34,778 nucleotides of DNA from an uncultured Acidimicrobiales bacterium (GCA_937934655.1 CALGZB010000102.1:1-34778), one strand, 5' to 3'; shown: positions 1 through 8,562, counted from the first letter of the stretch. The notes: a model not told the origin generated them from the letters alone. Translations and numbers: made by a program.

Positions 1-498
1 CGACAGCTGATTATTGAGTCTGGGGGGTCGCTGCCGACCGTCCGTCAGATAGCAGCCAGATCGTACTTGTCGCCGGCTGCTATCTATGTTCACTTTCCAA
101 ACTTTGATGCAATCGTCGAGCATGTTCGACTCACCACGGCCGCAGAACTTCTCGCCGAAGTCCGTTTGGTGAACCCGTCATCGCTTGACGACGCGCTTGG
201 CGCGGTCTCGTCGTGGGTCGTCGCGAATATCGAGCTGGTCCAGGGATGTGTGTCCGGGTCGACCGCTGGCACTTCTCGCGAGTGCATCGATTTCATCAAC
301 ACTGGTTTGGTCGAGTGTGGTGAGCGACCAGCGAGCCCCATCGCGATTCGGGTGGGGCTTCATCTCGTCGCGTCAGTCCCGATGTTAGTTCGTACTCTTG
401 GGTTCGGCCCGGCCGAAGTCGAGCACTACCTGCGCTCGCTTACTGCACCCCTCGCTGCGGTGAACCTTCAGCCGCCCGTCGAATCCCTCCATTCGTAG
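1..498 (+). CDS. TetR/AcrR-family transcriptional regulator (5' end outside window)
   Basis: The reading frame is open from base 1 and ends at a TAG at 496-498, giving 165 residues of a protein whose first residues lie upstream of the window. The first ~40 residues read as the second half of a TetR helix-turn-helix: a TVRQIAARSYLSPAAIYVHF stretch matches the family pattern of recognition helix followed by an aromatic Y-x-H-F turn. The rest (VGLHLVASVPMLVRTLGF near the C-terminus) is a helical ligand-binding domain of unknown specificity. A TTG at 67 could be mistaken for the start, but it lies inside the DNA-binding domain, so the true start is upstream. The gene ends 51 nt before the secreted protease gene on the same strand. 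Regulation of that protease is possible but unproven. Confidence 0.85.
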   Translation, partial: RQLIIESGGSLPTVRQIAARSYLSPAAIYVHFPNFDAIVEHVRLTTAAELLAEVRLVNPSSLDDALGAVSSWVVANIELVQGCVSGSTAGTSRECIDFINTGLVECGERPASPIAIRVGLHLVASVPMLVRTLGFGPAEVEHYLRSLTAPLAAVNLQPPVESLHS

Positions 499-549
499 CT
501 GAATAGGCACTCTGGCCTACGCGGTTAGCGCGCGGTACCCTCGGGAAGC

Positions 550-1914
550 GTGACGAAACTCCACGCTCCCCCCAGTTCCGGTTTTGGCCAAGCACGCTTG
601 TCTTTCGGAGTCTTTCTTGCGACCGCTGCACTCCTGCTTACGATCGCTCCGCCATCTGCAGGCGCCGAAGGCTCGACAGCATCGCCTGACGATGTGATCA
701 CGATTGTGGGCGGTGAGCGCGCCGATATCGATGACTTCCCCTTCATGGTGGGGCTGTATCAGTTGATCGATGGCGTCGAGATGTTCGCCTGCACCGGCAC
801 GATTGTTGAAGCCGACTGGGTGCTGACCGCCGCGCACTGCGTGGACGTTCCCGCCGAGGACCTGACCGTGTATTCGGGTGTCACCGATCAACGTAAGAGG
901 CTCCCGGAGCAAGCATCTCCGGTTGCTGAGAAGATCGTGCACCCGGCCTACCGATTGGATGAGGAGGGTTTGTTCTTCGACCACGACATCGCACTGCTGC
1001 GTCTGTCGACACCATTAGCTGACCCGCAGGTCATCGATCTTTGGTCGGACCAGAGTGGACCCGCCGTGGGCGCCGATGCAACGGCGATTGGCTGGGGTGT
1101 CTCTGACAAGCGCCCCGCCGGGGGGCTCTTGCAACAGGTTGATGTGCCGGTATTGGCAGAGCCAGACGCACCAACGTGCACCCGGTATCCCCGATGGCTG
1201 TTCCATAGCGGCTCGATGGTGTGCGCTGCGGACCTCGAGCTTGGGCGGTCAGCGTGTTATGGCGACAGTGGTGGCCCACTTGTGCTGGAAGACCTGGAGA
1301 CCGGTGGGTGGATTCAGGTTGGGGTTACCTCTTTCGGAGCCGGCTGCGGCAGCGATTCCTACGGAGTGGGGTACGTACGAGTGTCGACGTATTTGCCATG
1401 GATCAACCTGATGATCGGATCGGTCGACGGATGCACCTTGGTTGGCACCGAAGGCGATGACCAACTCGTTGGGACGTCGGGCGACGATGTGATTTGTGGT
1501 CTCGGTGGCGACGACGTCCTCCGGGGCGGCGGTGGCAACGACATTCTCCTTGGCCATGATGGCGATGACCAGCTTTGGGGCGGGAGCGGGGCCGACAAAC
1601 TCTTTGGCGCTTCGGGGAACGACCGGCTGCACGCTGGGCCAGGCAACGACTTCCTCGAGGGGTCGTCGGGGAACGACTTTCTTTCAGGTGGGCGAGGAGC
1701 GGACTCGATCCTCGGTGGGTACGCCTCCGACCGGCTCTTTGGCGGAAAGGGTCGTGACTTCTTAGCTGGTGGTACCGGCAACGATTGGCTCTTTGGTGGC
1801 GACGGGCGAGATCTGCTGTTTGGCGGCTTCGACCTTGATCGCAGCCGGGGCGGCAAAGGCCCAGACGTTTGCCAAGAGAGCGAAGTCTCGAAGTCCTGTC
1901 GCGTCGTGAACTAG
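550..1914 (+). CDS. Secreted trypsin-like (S1) serine protease with C-terminal RTX-type repeats
   Basis: The 454-residue protein starts at a GTG and opens with a signal peptide: a basic N-region, a hydrophobic core at about 17-33 and an AGA-type cleavage site near 39. The mature S1 domain begins at IVGG (52-55). The catalytic triad is visible as H96 (TAAHC), D146 (DHDIALL) and S240 (GDSGGP). The residue six before the catalytic serine, equivalent to chymotrypsin 189, is S234, which suggests chymotrypsin-like rather than trypsin-like specificity. From about 298 to 440 there are more than a dozen nine-residue-type G-x-D-x-L/I-x-G-G repeats like the calcium-binding RTX beta roll, followed by a short tail with two cysteines. 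RTX tails usually fold in extracellular calcium and can serve as secretion or attachment modules. There is no Arg/Lys just before IVGG, so zymogen activation would not be tryptic. No type I secretion genes are adjacent, and the Sec-type signal suggests ordinary export. Confidence 0.93.
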   Translation: MTKLHAPPSSGFGQARLSFGVFLATAALLLTIAPPSAGAEGSTASPDDVITIVGGERADIDDFPFMVGLYQLIDGVEMFACTGTIVEADWVLTAAHCVDVPAEDLTVYSGVTDQRKRLPEQASPVAEKIVHPAYRLDEEGLFFDHDIALLRLSTPLADPQVIDLWSDQSGPAVGADATAIGWGVSDKRPAGGLLQQVDVPVLAEPDAPTCTRYPRWLFHSGSMVCAADLELGRSACYGDSGGPLVLEDLETGGWIQVGVTSFGAGCGSDSYGVGYVRVSTYLPWINLMIGSVDGCTLVGTEGDDQLVGTSGDDVICGLGGDDVLRGGGGNDILLGHDGDDQLWGGSGADKLFGASGNDRLHAGPGNDFLEGSSGNDFLSGGRGADSILGGYASDRLFGGKGRDFLAGGTGNDWLFGGDGRDLLFGGFDLDRSRGGKGPDVCQESEVSKSCRVVN

Positions 1915-1940
1915 CGACGTGCCGCTGTAGCCAAAACGAA

Positions 1941-1980
1941 CACGACGCTGGCGCTTCCTCACGGATGCGCCAGCGTCGTG
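1941..1980 (+). terminator. Strong 14-bp hairpin after the protease gene
   Basis: A perfect 14-bp inverted repeat (1941-1954 with 1967-1980, CACGACGCTGGCGC and its complement) encloses a 12-nt loop, 26 nt after the protease stop codon. There is no run of T after the stem, so as an intrinsic terminator it is of the T-poor kind common in actinobacteria. A role in RNA 3'-end stability is equally possible. Confidence 0.65.
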
Positions 1981-2124
1981 TGTACTGATGTTGCTGGGAC
2001 GAGCAACAACAGCCCCTGGTGAAATGTCTTTGTTGTCTTACCAACCCTCCACCGTATGGAAACAGCATACCGGTTCTAATTCGAAGTTGGGGATTTTAAA
2101 CGACTTTTAAGTGCTGTTCAGGTG

Positions 2125-2140
2125 CGGTTTTATCGAACCG
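2125..2140. promoter_or_regulatory. Candidate TetR operator palindrome
   Basis: The perfect palindrome CGGTT-N6-AACCG ends two bases before the TAAGTT box of the following tetR gene, so it would lie in the -35/-10 spacer. TetR-family proteins commonly bind such palindromes in their own promoters. Autorepression is inferred from position only. Confidence 0.4.
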
Positions 2141-2142
2141 AC

Positions 2143-2148
2143 TAAGTT
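2143..2148 (+). promoter_or_regulatory. -10 element (TAAGTT) of leaderless tetR transcript
   Basis: The TAnnnT hexamer is followed by exactly six bases and then the GTG at 2155, with no Shine-Dalgarno sequence. This puts the transcription start at or next to the start codon and supports 2155 over the GTG at 2164. No clear -35 element is seen. Confidence 0.5.
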
Positions 2149-2154
2149 GTCCAA

Positions 2155-2787
2155 GTGAGCCAAGTGTCGGGTACAAATCCGCCGCAGCAAGAGCGAAGTC
2201 GTAAAACACTCGAGCAACTCCTTTCGGCGGGAGCGAGACTTCTCGAAGAACGATCCTTTGCCGATGTGACGGTGCAAGAGATCGTGGCGGAGGCAGGGTC
2301 TTCGGCGGGCTCGTTTTACGCCCGTTTCGATGACAAGAGCGCCTTCCTTCATGCGCTGCAGGCCGAGATGGACGAACAGATGCGAGAGCAACTCGAGCGT
2401 GTGAAACAGTTCGAGTCGTCTTCGGTGCCAATCGACGATGTTTGCGGCTTTCTTGCCACCGGAATTGTGGGAATGTACGAGGAGTATCGAGGAGTTGCGC
2501 GCGCCTTGTTGACCCAGGCCACATCTGAACCGGAGCTCACCAAGAAGGCCGGCGATCTGCTGATAGCAGGATCAGCAGCATGGGCCAACGTGGTGGATGC
2601 CCCGGGGCGCTCGAAAGAGGAAATTCTCGACGAGCTCACCACTGCCCATCTTGTCGGCATCGCGATGATGGAACAGGGCCTGTTCTACCAAGGTTTAGCT
2701 CGAGTCTCAGGCGACTCGACGGGGATGGGTAAAGACGGAGACGTGACCCGCCTCGCTCGCATTATGCGGTCGTCGATGAACCTCTAA
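2155..2787 (+). CDS. TetR/AcrR-family transcriptional regulator
   Basis: This is a 210-residue protein of typical TetR length. The N-terminal DNA-binding domain covers roughly 13-62, with helix-turn-helix residues near 34-58 (DVTVQEIVAEAGSSAGSFYARF). The remaining all-helical domain would bind an unknown ligand and mediate dimer formation. The gene reads in the same direction as the lhr helicase gene, which begins 49 nt downstream and has its own possible -10 box, so cotranscription is possible but not required. The palindrome just upstream suggests autorepression. The ligand cannot be predicted from sequence. Confidence 0.9.
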   Translation: MSQVSGTNPPQQERSRKTLEQLLSAGARLLEERSFADVTVQEIVAEAGSSAGSFYARFDDKSAFLHALQAEMDEQMREQLERVKQFESSSVPIDDVCGFLATGIVGMYEEYRGVARALLTQATSEPELTKKAGDLLIAGSAAWANVVDAPGRSKEEILDELTTAHLVGIAMMEQGLFYQGLARVSGDSTGMGKDGDVTRLARIMRSSMNL

Positions 2788-2824
2788 AAATCCGGTGTAG
2801 AAACTCCGTGTCACACCCCTTGCG

Positions 2825-2830
2825 TATGGT
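2825..2830 (+). promoter_or_regulatory. -10 element (TATGGT) of leaderless lhr transcript
   Basis: TATGGT lies six bases before the ATG at 2837, and no ribosome binding site precedes that ATG. The spacing matches the leaderless arrangement seen at several other genes in the window. No recognisable -35 element was found. Confidence 0.45.
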
Positions 2831-2836
2831 CGAACA

Positions 2837-5800
2837 ATGGCCACTGTTGAGTCCACGTTCGCATCCCTGACATCCGACGAACTGCTCCTCCAGCAGTCGC
2901 TCTTTCAACCCGACGGTGACACGCTGGACGTCGATCTCACCGATCTTGAGCGTTTGGCCGGTCAGCAGTTTCACCCGGCGGTACAGCTGTGGTTCGACCG
3001 ACGGTTCCCCGATGGACCTACGCCGCCGCAACGCGACGCCTGGCCGCACATCGCTGCTGGCCGCAACACGCTTGTGGCCGCACCCACCGGATCGGGCAAA
3101 ACACTCGCCGGCTTTTTGATGTGTATCGACCGCTTGTACCGCGACCACATGGTGGGACGAGCAGTGAGCACCGTCGCAAGAGTGGTGTATGTCTCGCCCC
3201 TGAAGGCGTTAGCCGTCGATATCGCGGAGAATCTCACCCGCCCCCTCGAAGAGATTGCAGTAGTGGCGGCCGAACTGGGTATGAGCTCGCCTGATCTTCG
3301 GGTTGGCGTCCGTACCGGCGACACCACCAGCAGCGAGCGGGCCAAGATGCTCCGAAAGCCGCCGGCGTTTGTCATCACGACACCCGAGTCGCTGTATTTG
3401 CTTCTCACCGCCGAGAAGAGCCGAAATATCCTTCGCACTGTCGACACCATTATCGTCGACGAGATTCACGCCGCAGCGCGTGACAAGCGTGGGTCGCATC
3501 TGGCGCTCACCCTCGAACGACTCGACCATGTCACCGCCGCACCGCTCGTGCGGGTTGGTCTTTCGGCAACCCAACGACCCATTCGTGAAATCGCCGAGCT
3601 GCTCGTCGGTGTTCCCGTCGAGGGTGCCGAACAGCCGGTTCCGGCTTGCGAGATTGTTGACTCTGGTCATAAGCGCGCACTCGACCTGGCCATTGAGATC
3701 CCCGATGGCGATCTCGAAGCGGTGGCATCGGCGGAGCAGATGAACGACGTCTTGCATCGCATTGCGGCGCTTGTTCGCGAGCACCGCACCACCATTATCT
3801 TCGTCAATACCCGCCGTATGGCTGAGCGTTTGGCCCATCAACTCGAAGAAATTCTCGAGGGTGCCGAGTCAGACAGTGCTGATTCAGACAGTGCCGATTC
3901 AGACAGTGCCGATTCAGAGGGCGCCACCGAGTCGGCTGGTGATCAAGCCGGAGGCCCAAGCTCGGCGAGCAGGGTCGCCGCGCACCACGGTTCATTATCG
4001 AAGGATCGACGATTGCGGGTCGAGAACCGCCTTCGGGCTGGCGAACTCAAGGCGTTGGTGGCTACCGCATCGCTCGAGCTCGGTATCGATATCGGCCCGG
4101 TCGAACTGGTCTGTCAAGTGGGGTCACCCCGCAGTATCGCCACGTTCCTCCAACGGGTCGGGCGGGCCAACCATCACCGTTTGGGCACGCCGAAGGGGCG
4201 CATCTACCCGATGACCCGCGACGAACTCATCGAGTGCACCGCGTTGCTTACTGCGGTGCACGGTGGGCGTCTCGACACCATCATTCAGCCAGAGTTGCCC
4301 CTCGATATCCTCGCCCAGCAGATCGTGGCCGAGGTTGCAGCCGAAGAGTGGACCACCGACGAACTCTTCGATCTCGTGCGGCGTGCGCGCCCCTTTCGTG
4401 CGCTCACCCGGGAGCTGTTCGACGAAACGGTCGAGCTGGTGAGCCACGGAGTTACCACCGGTCGCGGTCAGCGTGGGGCTTGGCTGCATCACGATGCCAT
4501 CAACGGCGAATTGCGACCGCGCAAGGGAGCGCGCCTAGTTGCCCTTACCTCCGGGGGAGCCATCCCCGAAATCGGCGACTTTCGTGTGCTGGCTGCGCCT
4601 GACGACACCTTCATTGGATCGGTGAACGAAGAGTGGGCGGTCGAATCGATGGCTGGCGACATCTTCCTCCTCGGGACCCATTCGTGGATGATTCGTCGAG
4701 TCGAGCCCGGCATCGTGAGGGTGGTCGATGCCGGAGGCGCCCCGCCGTCGGTACCGTTCTGGGCGGGGGAAGCGCCGTCGCGAACCTTCGAGCTGAGCGA
4801 GGAGATCTCATCGCTACGGACCAAAGTCGACGATGCGGTCGCGGCGGGGCGTCCGGAGTTGGCGAAGCAACAAATCGCTGCCGATGCGCAGATCGACCCG
4901 GCGTTGTCATCGATCATCGTCGACTATTTGGCAGTTGGCCGTGCAGTCCTTGGGGTGATGCCGACGCTGTCGGACCTGGTCTTTGAACGGTTCTTCGACC
5001 AGTCCGGGGGTATGCAGCTGGTGGTGCACTCCCCATATGGGGCTCGTGTGAACCGGGCGCTCGGGCTGGCCTTGCGGAAACGGTTCTGTGTCAGCTTCAA
5101 CTTCGAGTTGCAAGCGGCTGCCACCGACGACGCACTGGTTATCTCCCTCGGTCCGCATCACAGTTTTCCCCTCGAGGACGTACCTCGCTTTCTTCACAGC
5201 AACACCGTTGAGGAGGTTCTTCGACAAGCCGTGCTCGATGCTCCGATGTTTCAGTCGCGATGGCGTTGGAACCTCAACCGGGCGCTGCTTGTGCTCCGAT
5301 TCCGTGGCGGAAAGAAGAACCCGCCGGCCTTTCAACGGATGGAAGCCGACGATTTCCTTGCTGCACTGTTTCCCGGCGCTGCCGCCTGCCAGGAAAACAT
5401 CACCGGTCCAATCGATATCCCCGAGCACCTCATCGTCCGGCAGACCATCTACGACACCCTCCACGAAGGGCTCGACGTCGATGGCCTCCGCAACCTGCTC
5501 CACGCCATCGAGAGCGGCGATGTCCAGGTGCATTGTCGCGATACCACCGAGGCGTCGCCACTTGCTCATGAGATCCTTACCGCGAAACCCTATGCGTTTC
5601 TCGACGAAGCCGAAGCTGGCGATCGTCGTACCAACGCGGTGCCAATCCGGCGTGGCCTTCCATCGGACCCATCGACGATGGGAAAGCTCGACCCAGACGC
5701 TATTGCGCAGGTCGTCGACGAAGTCCGCCCCGAGCCTCGCAATGCCGACGAGCTCCACGACCTGTTGTTTCAATCGGTCCTGTACCGATCGAACGACGCG

Positions 5801-7318
5801 TGGGCTGATTGGTTTGTTTCGCTCCTCGAACGCGACCGGGTGGCGTCGGTCGATATCGACGGAACCGTCTGGTGGTTGGCATCGGAGAACCGCGAACGAG
5901 TCACGAAGCTGCTCGACAAAGCCGACGGAAACGCGCTCGAATCCGACGATGATGTCGCCGCCGACGCAGCGCTCGCTGACATGTTGCGCGGTCATCTCGA
6001 TACCCGTGGGCCAACTACCGAAACGCAGCTGGCCCAGCTGCTCCCCGTTACTCAACGCCATATCGCCATTGGTCTGCTGACGCTCGAGCAGCAGGGCATA
6101 GCGCTACGGGGCAACTTCACCCAATCGGCCGCCGATGGCGAAACCGAATGGTGTGCCCGACGGCTCCTGGCCCGGATGCACAGCTACAGCCGTCAGCGTC
6201 GTCGACGTTCTATCGAGCCGGTGTCGGTGCAGGACTTCATGCGGTTTCTTCTGGCATGGCAGCACGTACAACCGGGCACCCAACTTCGCGGCCAGTTTGG
6301 ATTGCTCGAAGTACTCGAACAGCTCCAGGGGGCCGAGGTTGCGGCGTCGGCGTGGGAGAGCGATGTCCTGCGACGGCGGCTCCACGAGTTCGATCCGGGC
6401 TGGCTCGACCAACTTTGCCATCGCGGCGAGCTCGGCTGGTTACGGCTTCGTCAACGATCGACGTCGTCCACCAGCGGTGCAAGTCCGGCGACCCAGGCGA
6501 CCGCGCCGTCGAAGGCCACCCCAATCAGTCTGGTCTTTCGAGCCGATCTTCCCTGGTTGCTCGCTGCGGTGCGGCGGAAACCAGGCGTGCCAGTCGCACG
6601 GGGGAGGGGAGCCAAAGGGAAGCCGGTAGAGGAGGTGGCTGCGCCCGTCGGAGCTCTGGCCGAGATCGTTGAGGCGTTGACCGAAAATGGCGCATCGTTC
6701 CTTGGTGAACTGGCGTCGACCACGGGCCGTCTACCTTCCGATATCGAGCGAGCGCTCTGGGAAGGGGTGGCCGGAGGGGTTGTGACCGCCGATGGCTTTC
6801 ACGCATTGCGGTCGCTTATGGATGGCGCTCGCCGCAAACGATCGACTACCTCTCGCATGAGTCGGCTCCGACGTGGGGTTCCTGACCCCAGCCAAGCTGC
6901 CGGCCGGTGGTCGCTGGTCCCGGCCGTCGACGCCTCGCTTGAACCCGATGATCTCGCCGAGGCGGTGGCAGAACAGCTTCTGAATCGCTGGGGTGTGGTG
7001 TTCCGCGATCTAGTGGTGCACGAAAAGCTCGGCATTTCGTGGCGTGAGCTTCAATGGGCCCTCCGTCGCCTTGAAGACCGCGGACTTGTTCGCGGCGGCC
7101 GGTTCGTGAGCGGACTCGGCGGCGAGCAGTTTGCGCTTCCGCGGGCCAGCGAATCGTTGCGGAAAGTCCGTGACGCCGAACGCACCGGACTGCGAGTCAC
7201 CGTGTCGGCATGCGACCCATTGAACCTCACGGGTGTGTTGTTCGACGGCCCACGTATCCCAGCGGTGCGAACAAACTCGGTCACGTTTATCGACGGGAAT
7301 CCCGAAACCTTGATGTGA
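2837..7318 (+). CDS. lhr: Lhr-type ATP-dependent superfamily 2 DNA helicase
   Basis: The 1493-residue protein has the length of full-size actinobacterial Lhr, a 3'-5' DNA translocase/helicase linked to DNA repair in mycobacteria. RecA domain 1 carries the Walker A motif (APTGSGKT, 82-89), the DEIH box (208-211) and the SAT motif (243-245). RecA domain 2 carries SLELGIDIG near 412 and QRVGRANH (439-446). A DEAD/DEAH-associated winged-helix and beta-barrel region follows, about 657-895. The long C-terminal half (900-1493) matches the Lhr C-terminal extension in length and in its repeated winged-helix-like segments. An unusual acidic, serine-rich insertion (343-379) within RecA2 is encoded partly by a 15-bp tandem repeat. 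No nuclease or glycosylase partner gene is adjacent. The ATG at 2837 has no ribosome binding site but fits a leaderless start. Confidence 0.95.
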   Translation: MATVESTFASLTSDELLLQQSLFQPDGDTLDVDLTDLERLAGQQFHPAVQLWFDRRFPDGPTPPQRDAWPHIAAGRNTLVAAPTGSGKTLAGFLMCIDRLYRDHMVGRAVSTVARVVYVSPLKALAVDIAENLTRPLEEIAVVAAELGMSSPDLRVGVRTGDTTSSERAKMLRKPPAFVITTPESLYLLLTAEKSRNILRTVDTIIVDEIHAAARDKRGSHLALTLERLDHVTAAPLVRVGLSATQRPIREIAELLVGVPVEGAEQPVPACEIVDSGHKRALDLAIEIPDGDLEAVASAEQMNDVLHRIAALVREHRTTIIFVNTRRMAERLAHQLEEILEGAESDSADSDSADSDSADSEGATESAGDQAGGPSSASRVAAHHGSLSKDRRLRVENRLRAGELKALVATASLELGIDIGPVELVCQVGSPRSIATFLQRVGRANHHRLGTPKGRIYPMTRDELIECTALLTAVHGGRLDTIIQPELPLDILAQQIVAEVAAEEWTTDELFDLVRRARPFRALTRELFDETVELVSHGVTTGRGQRGAWLHHDAINGELRPRKGARLVALTSGGAIPEIGDFRVLAAPDDTFIGSVNEEWAVESMAGDIFLLGTHSWMIRRVEPGIVRVVDAGGAPPSVPFWAGEAPSRTFELSEEISSLRTKVDDAVAAGRPELAKQQIAADAQIDPALSSIIVDYLAVGRAVLGVMPTLSDLVFERFFDQSGGMQLVVHSPYGARVNRALGLALRKRFCVSFNFELQAAATDDALVISLGPHHSFPLEDVPRFLHSNTVEEVLRQAVLDAPMFQSRWRWNLNRALLVLRFRGGKKNPPAFQRMEADDFLAALFPGAAACQENITGPIDIPEHLIVRQTIYDTLHEGLDVDGLRNLLHAIESGDVQVHCRDTTEASPLAHEILTAKPYAFLDEAEAGDRRTNAVPIRRGLPSDPSTMGKLDPDAIAQVVDEVRPEPRNADELHDLLFQSVLYRSNDAWADWFVSLLERDRVASVDIDGTVWWLASENRERVTKLLDKADGNALESDDDVAADAALADMLRGHLDTRGPTTETQLAQLLPVTQRHIAIGLLTLEQQGIALRGNFTQSAADGETEWCARRLLARMHSYSRQRRRRSIEPVSVQDFMRFLLAWQHVQPGTQLRGQFGLLEVLEQLQGAEVAASAWESDVLRRRLHEFDPGWLDQLCHRGELGWLRLRQRSTSSTSGASPATQATAPSKATPISLVFRADLPWLLAAVRRKPGVPVARGRGAKGKPVEEVAAPVGALAEIVEALTENGASFLGELASTTGRLPSDIERALWEGVAGGVVTADGFHALRSLMDGARRKRSTTSRMSRLRRGVPDPSQAAGRWSLVPAVDASLEPDDLAEAVAEQLLNRWGVVFRDLVVHEKLGISWRELQWALRRLEDRGLVRGGRFVSGLGGEQFALPRASESLRKVRDAERTGLRVTVSACDPLNLTGVLFDGPRIPAVRTNSVTFIDGNPETLM
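3866..3925 (+). repeat. 15-bp in-frame tandem repeat inside lhr
   Basis: Units at 3866-3880, 3881-3895 and 3896-3910 follow GATTCAGACAGTGCC with one or two changes, and a degenerate fourth unit ends at 3925. Each unit encodes D/E-S-D-S-A. Frame is preserved, so copy number changes would only lengthen or shorten a flexible acidic linker. Confidence 0.9.
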
Positions 7319-7434
7319 CAATTCGACAACGATTGAAAAAAGAACTCAAGGACACCACTCTTTGGGTCGAAGAAGAACACAAGCGGGTCGAACGACCCAG
7401 ACAAGTCGCAATCAGTGTGTCGCGGGAACCTATG

Positions 7435-7477
7435 ACAGAGTCGGACTCCTCGGAGCCCGGCTCTGTTGTCCGTTTTG
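7435..7477 (+). terminator. Probable terminator after lhr
   Basis: A 10-bp stem (7435-7444 with 7457-7466, one G-U pair) has a 12-nt loop and is followed by TGTCCGTTTT. It lies 116 nt after the lhr stop and before the oxidoreductase gene, so it most likely ends the lhr transcript. Confidence 0.5.
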
Positions 7478-7513
7478 CCCCGCTTCGCGGTTTTGCCCCG
7501 CTTCGCGGTTTTG
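7472..7513. repeat. 18-bp tandem direct repeat in intergenic region
   Basis: Two identical 18-bp units (7472-7489 and 7490-7507, GTTTTGCCCCGCTTCGCG) are followed by six bases of a third. Each contains a mini stem CCGC-TTC-GCGG directly followed by TTTT, so the array could act as tandem weak terminators. A function is not established. Confidence 0.85.
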
Positions 7514-7564
7514 TCCTGTTGCCTTGCAGTGACGCGTCCGCTGGACTAATCAGAGGGCGCACTC

Positions 7565-7569
7565 GGAGG
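7565..7569 (+). promoter_or_regulatory. Ribosome binding site (GGAGG) fixing the oxidoreductase start
   Basis: GGAGG is eight bases before the ATG at 7578. It overlaps the alternative GTG at 7569, which therefore cannot use it, so 7578 is the better start. Confidence 0.8.
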
Positions 7570-7577
7570 TGCAGCTT

Positions 7578-8549
7578 ATGACGATGACCAACATGCGGTT
7601 CAATATGGTGAACCCCGTCCAAGACTCGGCCGAGATGGCCCTGCGGTATCGGGCGATGCTCGATATGGCTGAGGTAGCGGATGAAGCTGGTGTAAGCGGC
7701 GTGACGCTCGAAGAGCATCACGGCGCCTTTAACGGATGGAGTCCAACGCCGCTACTCAATGCGGGCATGATCCTCGCACGCACCAAATCGATGATGGTGA
7801 GCATCTCCGCACTTCTGCTGCCGCTCCACGAACCAATTCGAGTCGCCGAAGACATCGCCGTCCTCGACCTGGTTGGCGGCGGACGGTTAGTGACGATCTT
7901 TGGCCTTGGGTACCGGCCCAGCGAATATGCCCTGCTTGGCAAGGACTGGGACGGTCGAGGCAAGTTGATGGACGAGTGCCTCGCCACACTGATGTCTGCC
8001 TGGACGGGCGAACCGTTCGAGCACCGAGGCGAAACCGTGCAGGTCCTCCCGAAGCCGGCATCGGAACCGCACCCCATTGTTATGGTCGGCGGCACCAGCC
8101 GTCCCGCAGCGCGCCGAGCCGCCCGGTTCGGGCTGCCGCTCTTTCCTGCCGCACATATGCCAGACCTCGAGGCGTACTACTACGAGAAATGCGAGGAGTA
8201 CGGCACGTCGGGGTTCGTCGTGATGCCGAGTCCGAAAACGAAGATGATGTTCGTAGCAAACGACCCCGATCAAACCTGGGCCGAGCATGGCGAACACTTC
8301 TTCCACGAAGCCAGTACGTACAAGAGCTGGCAGACCTCCGACATCTCCTCGGCGGTGAAGTCAGGCGCCACAACACCGGCCGAACTTCGCGAAGAAGGCA
8401 TCTACGTGGTGATGACCCCCGAGGAAGCGATCGCCGAAGCGAAGGCCGCCGGAAGCATCGTGCTCCACCCCCTCGTTGGTGGCATGCCACTCGAAGCGGG
8501 CTGGGACTGCCTCAACCTCTTCCTCAGCGACGTTCTGCCACATATCTAA
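7578..8549 (+). CDS. Luciferase-like (LLM class) flavin- or F420-dependent oxidoreductase
   Basis: This 323-residue protein has the bacterial-luciferase fold pattern. An N-terminal MRFNMVNP strand comes first, then a GVSGVTLEEHHG segment near residue 40 and an IRVAEDIAVLDLVGGGRL segment near 90-110. An MVGGTSRPAARRAA segment near 170-185 is typical of the cofactor phosphate-binding part of the barrel. The family oxidises or reduces varied substrates using FMN or F420; the exact substrate cannot be read from sequence. The GGAGG at 7565 selects the ATG at 7578. The gene is convergent with serB, with a 30-nt gap holding a small hairpin. It appears to be a single-gene unit. Confidence 0.88.
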   Translation: MTMTNMRFNMVNPVQDSAEMALRYRAMLDMAEVADEAGVSGVTLEEHHGAFNGWSPTPLLNAGMILARTKSMMVSISALLLPLHEPIRVAEDIAVLDLVGGGRLVTIFGLGYRPSEYALLGKDWDGRGKLMDECLATLMSAWTGEPFEHRGETVQVLPKPASEPHPIVMVGGTSRPAARRAARFGLPLFPAAHMPDLEAYYYEKCEEYGTSGFVVMPSPKTKMMFVANDPDQTWAEHGEHFFHEASTYKSWQTSDISSAVKSGATTPAELREEGIYVVMTPEEAIAEAKAAGSIVLHPLVGGMPLEAGWDCLNLFLSDVLPHI

Positions 8550-8562
8550 CCGAGGTATCGGT
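8549..8562. terminator. Small hairpin between convergent oxidoreductase and serB
   Basis: ACCGA-GGTA-TCGGT forms a 5-bp stem with a 4-nt loop in the 30-nt gap between two convergent genes. It is short and has no T run, so a terminator role is only a suggestion from position. Confidence 0.3.

Larger units (their letters stand above)
1915..2154. other. Intergenic region (240 bp) between protease and tetR
   Basis: No credible gene is seen here. It holds the 14-bp hairpin (1941-1980), a weaker hairpin at 1990-2007 (GTTGCT/AGCAAC), an AT-richer segment around 2075-2110, and then the candidate operator and -10 element of the downstream tetR gene. Confidence 0.6.
7319..7577. other. Intergenic region (259 bp) between lhr and the oxidoreductase
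   Basis: I see no credible gene. It contains a GGGTCG-AA-CGACCC palindrome (7385-7398), the hairpin at 7435-7466, the 18-bp tandem repeat, and a GGAGG ribosome binding site at 7565-7569. Confidence 0.6.

Noticed and set aside
4907-6061. A 384-codon minus-strand open frame within lhr
   Set aside because: It lies wholly opposite conserved Lhr sequence, has no recognisable domain, and is expected by chance in high-GC coding DNA.
7472-7513. 18-bp direct repeats as a possible CRISPR array
   Set aside because: The units are directly adjacent with no spacers, and no cas genes are present.
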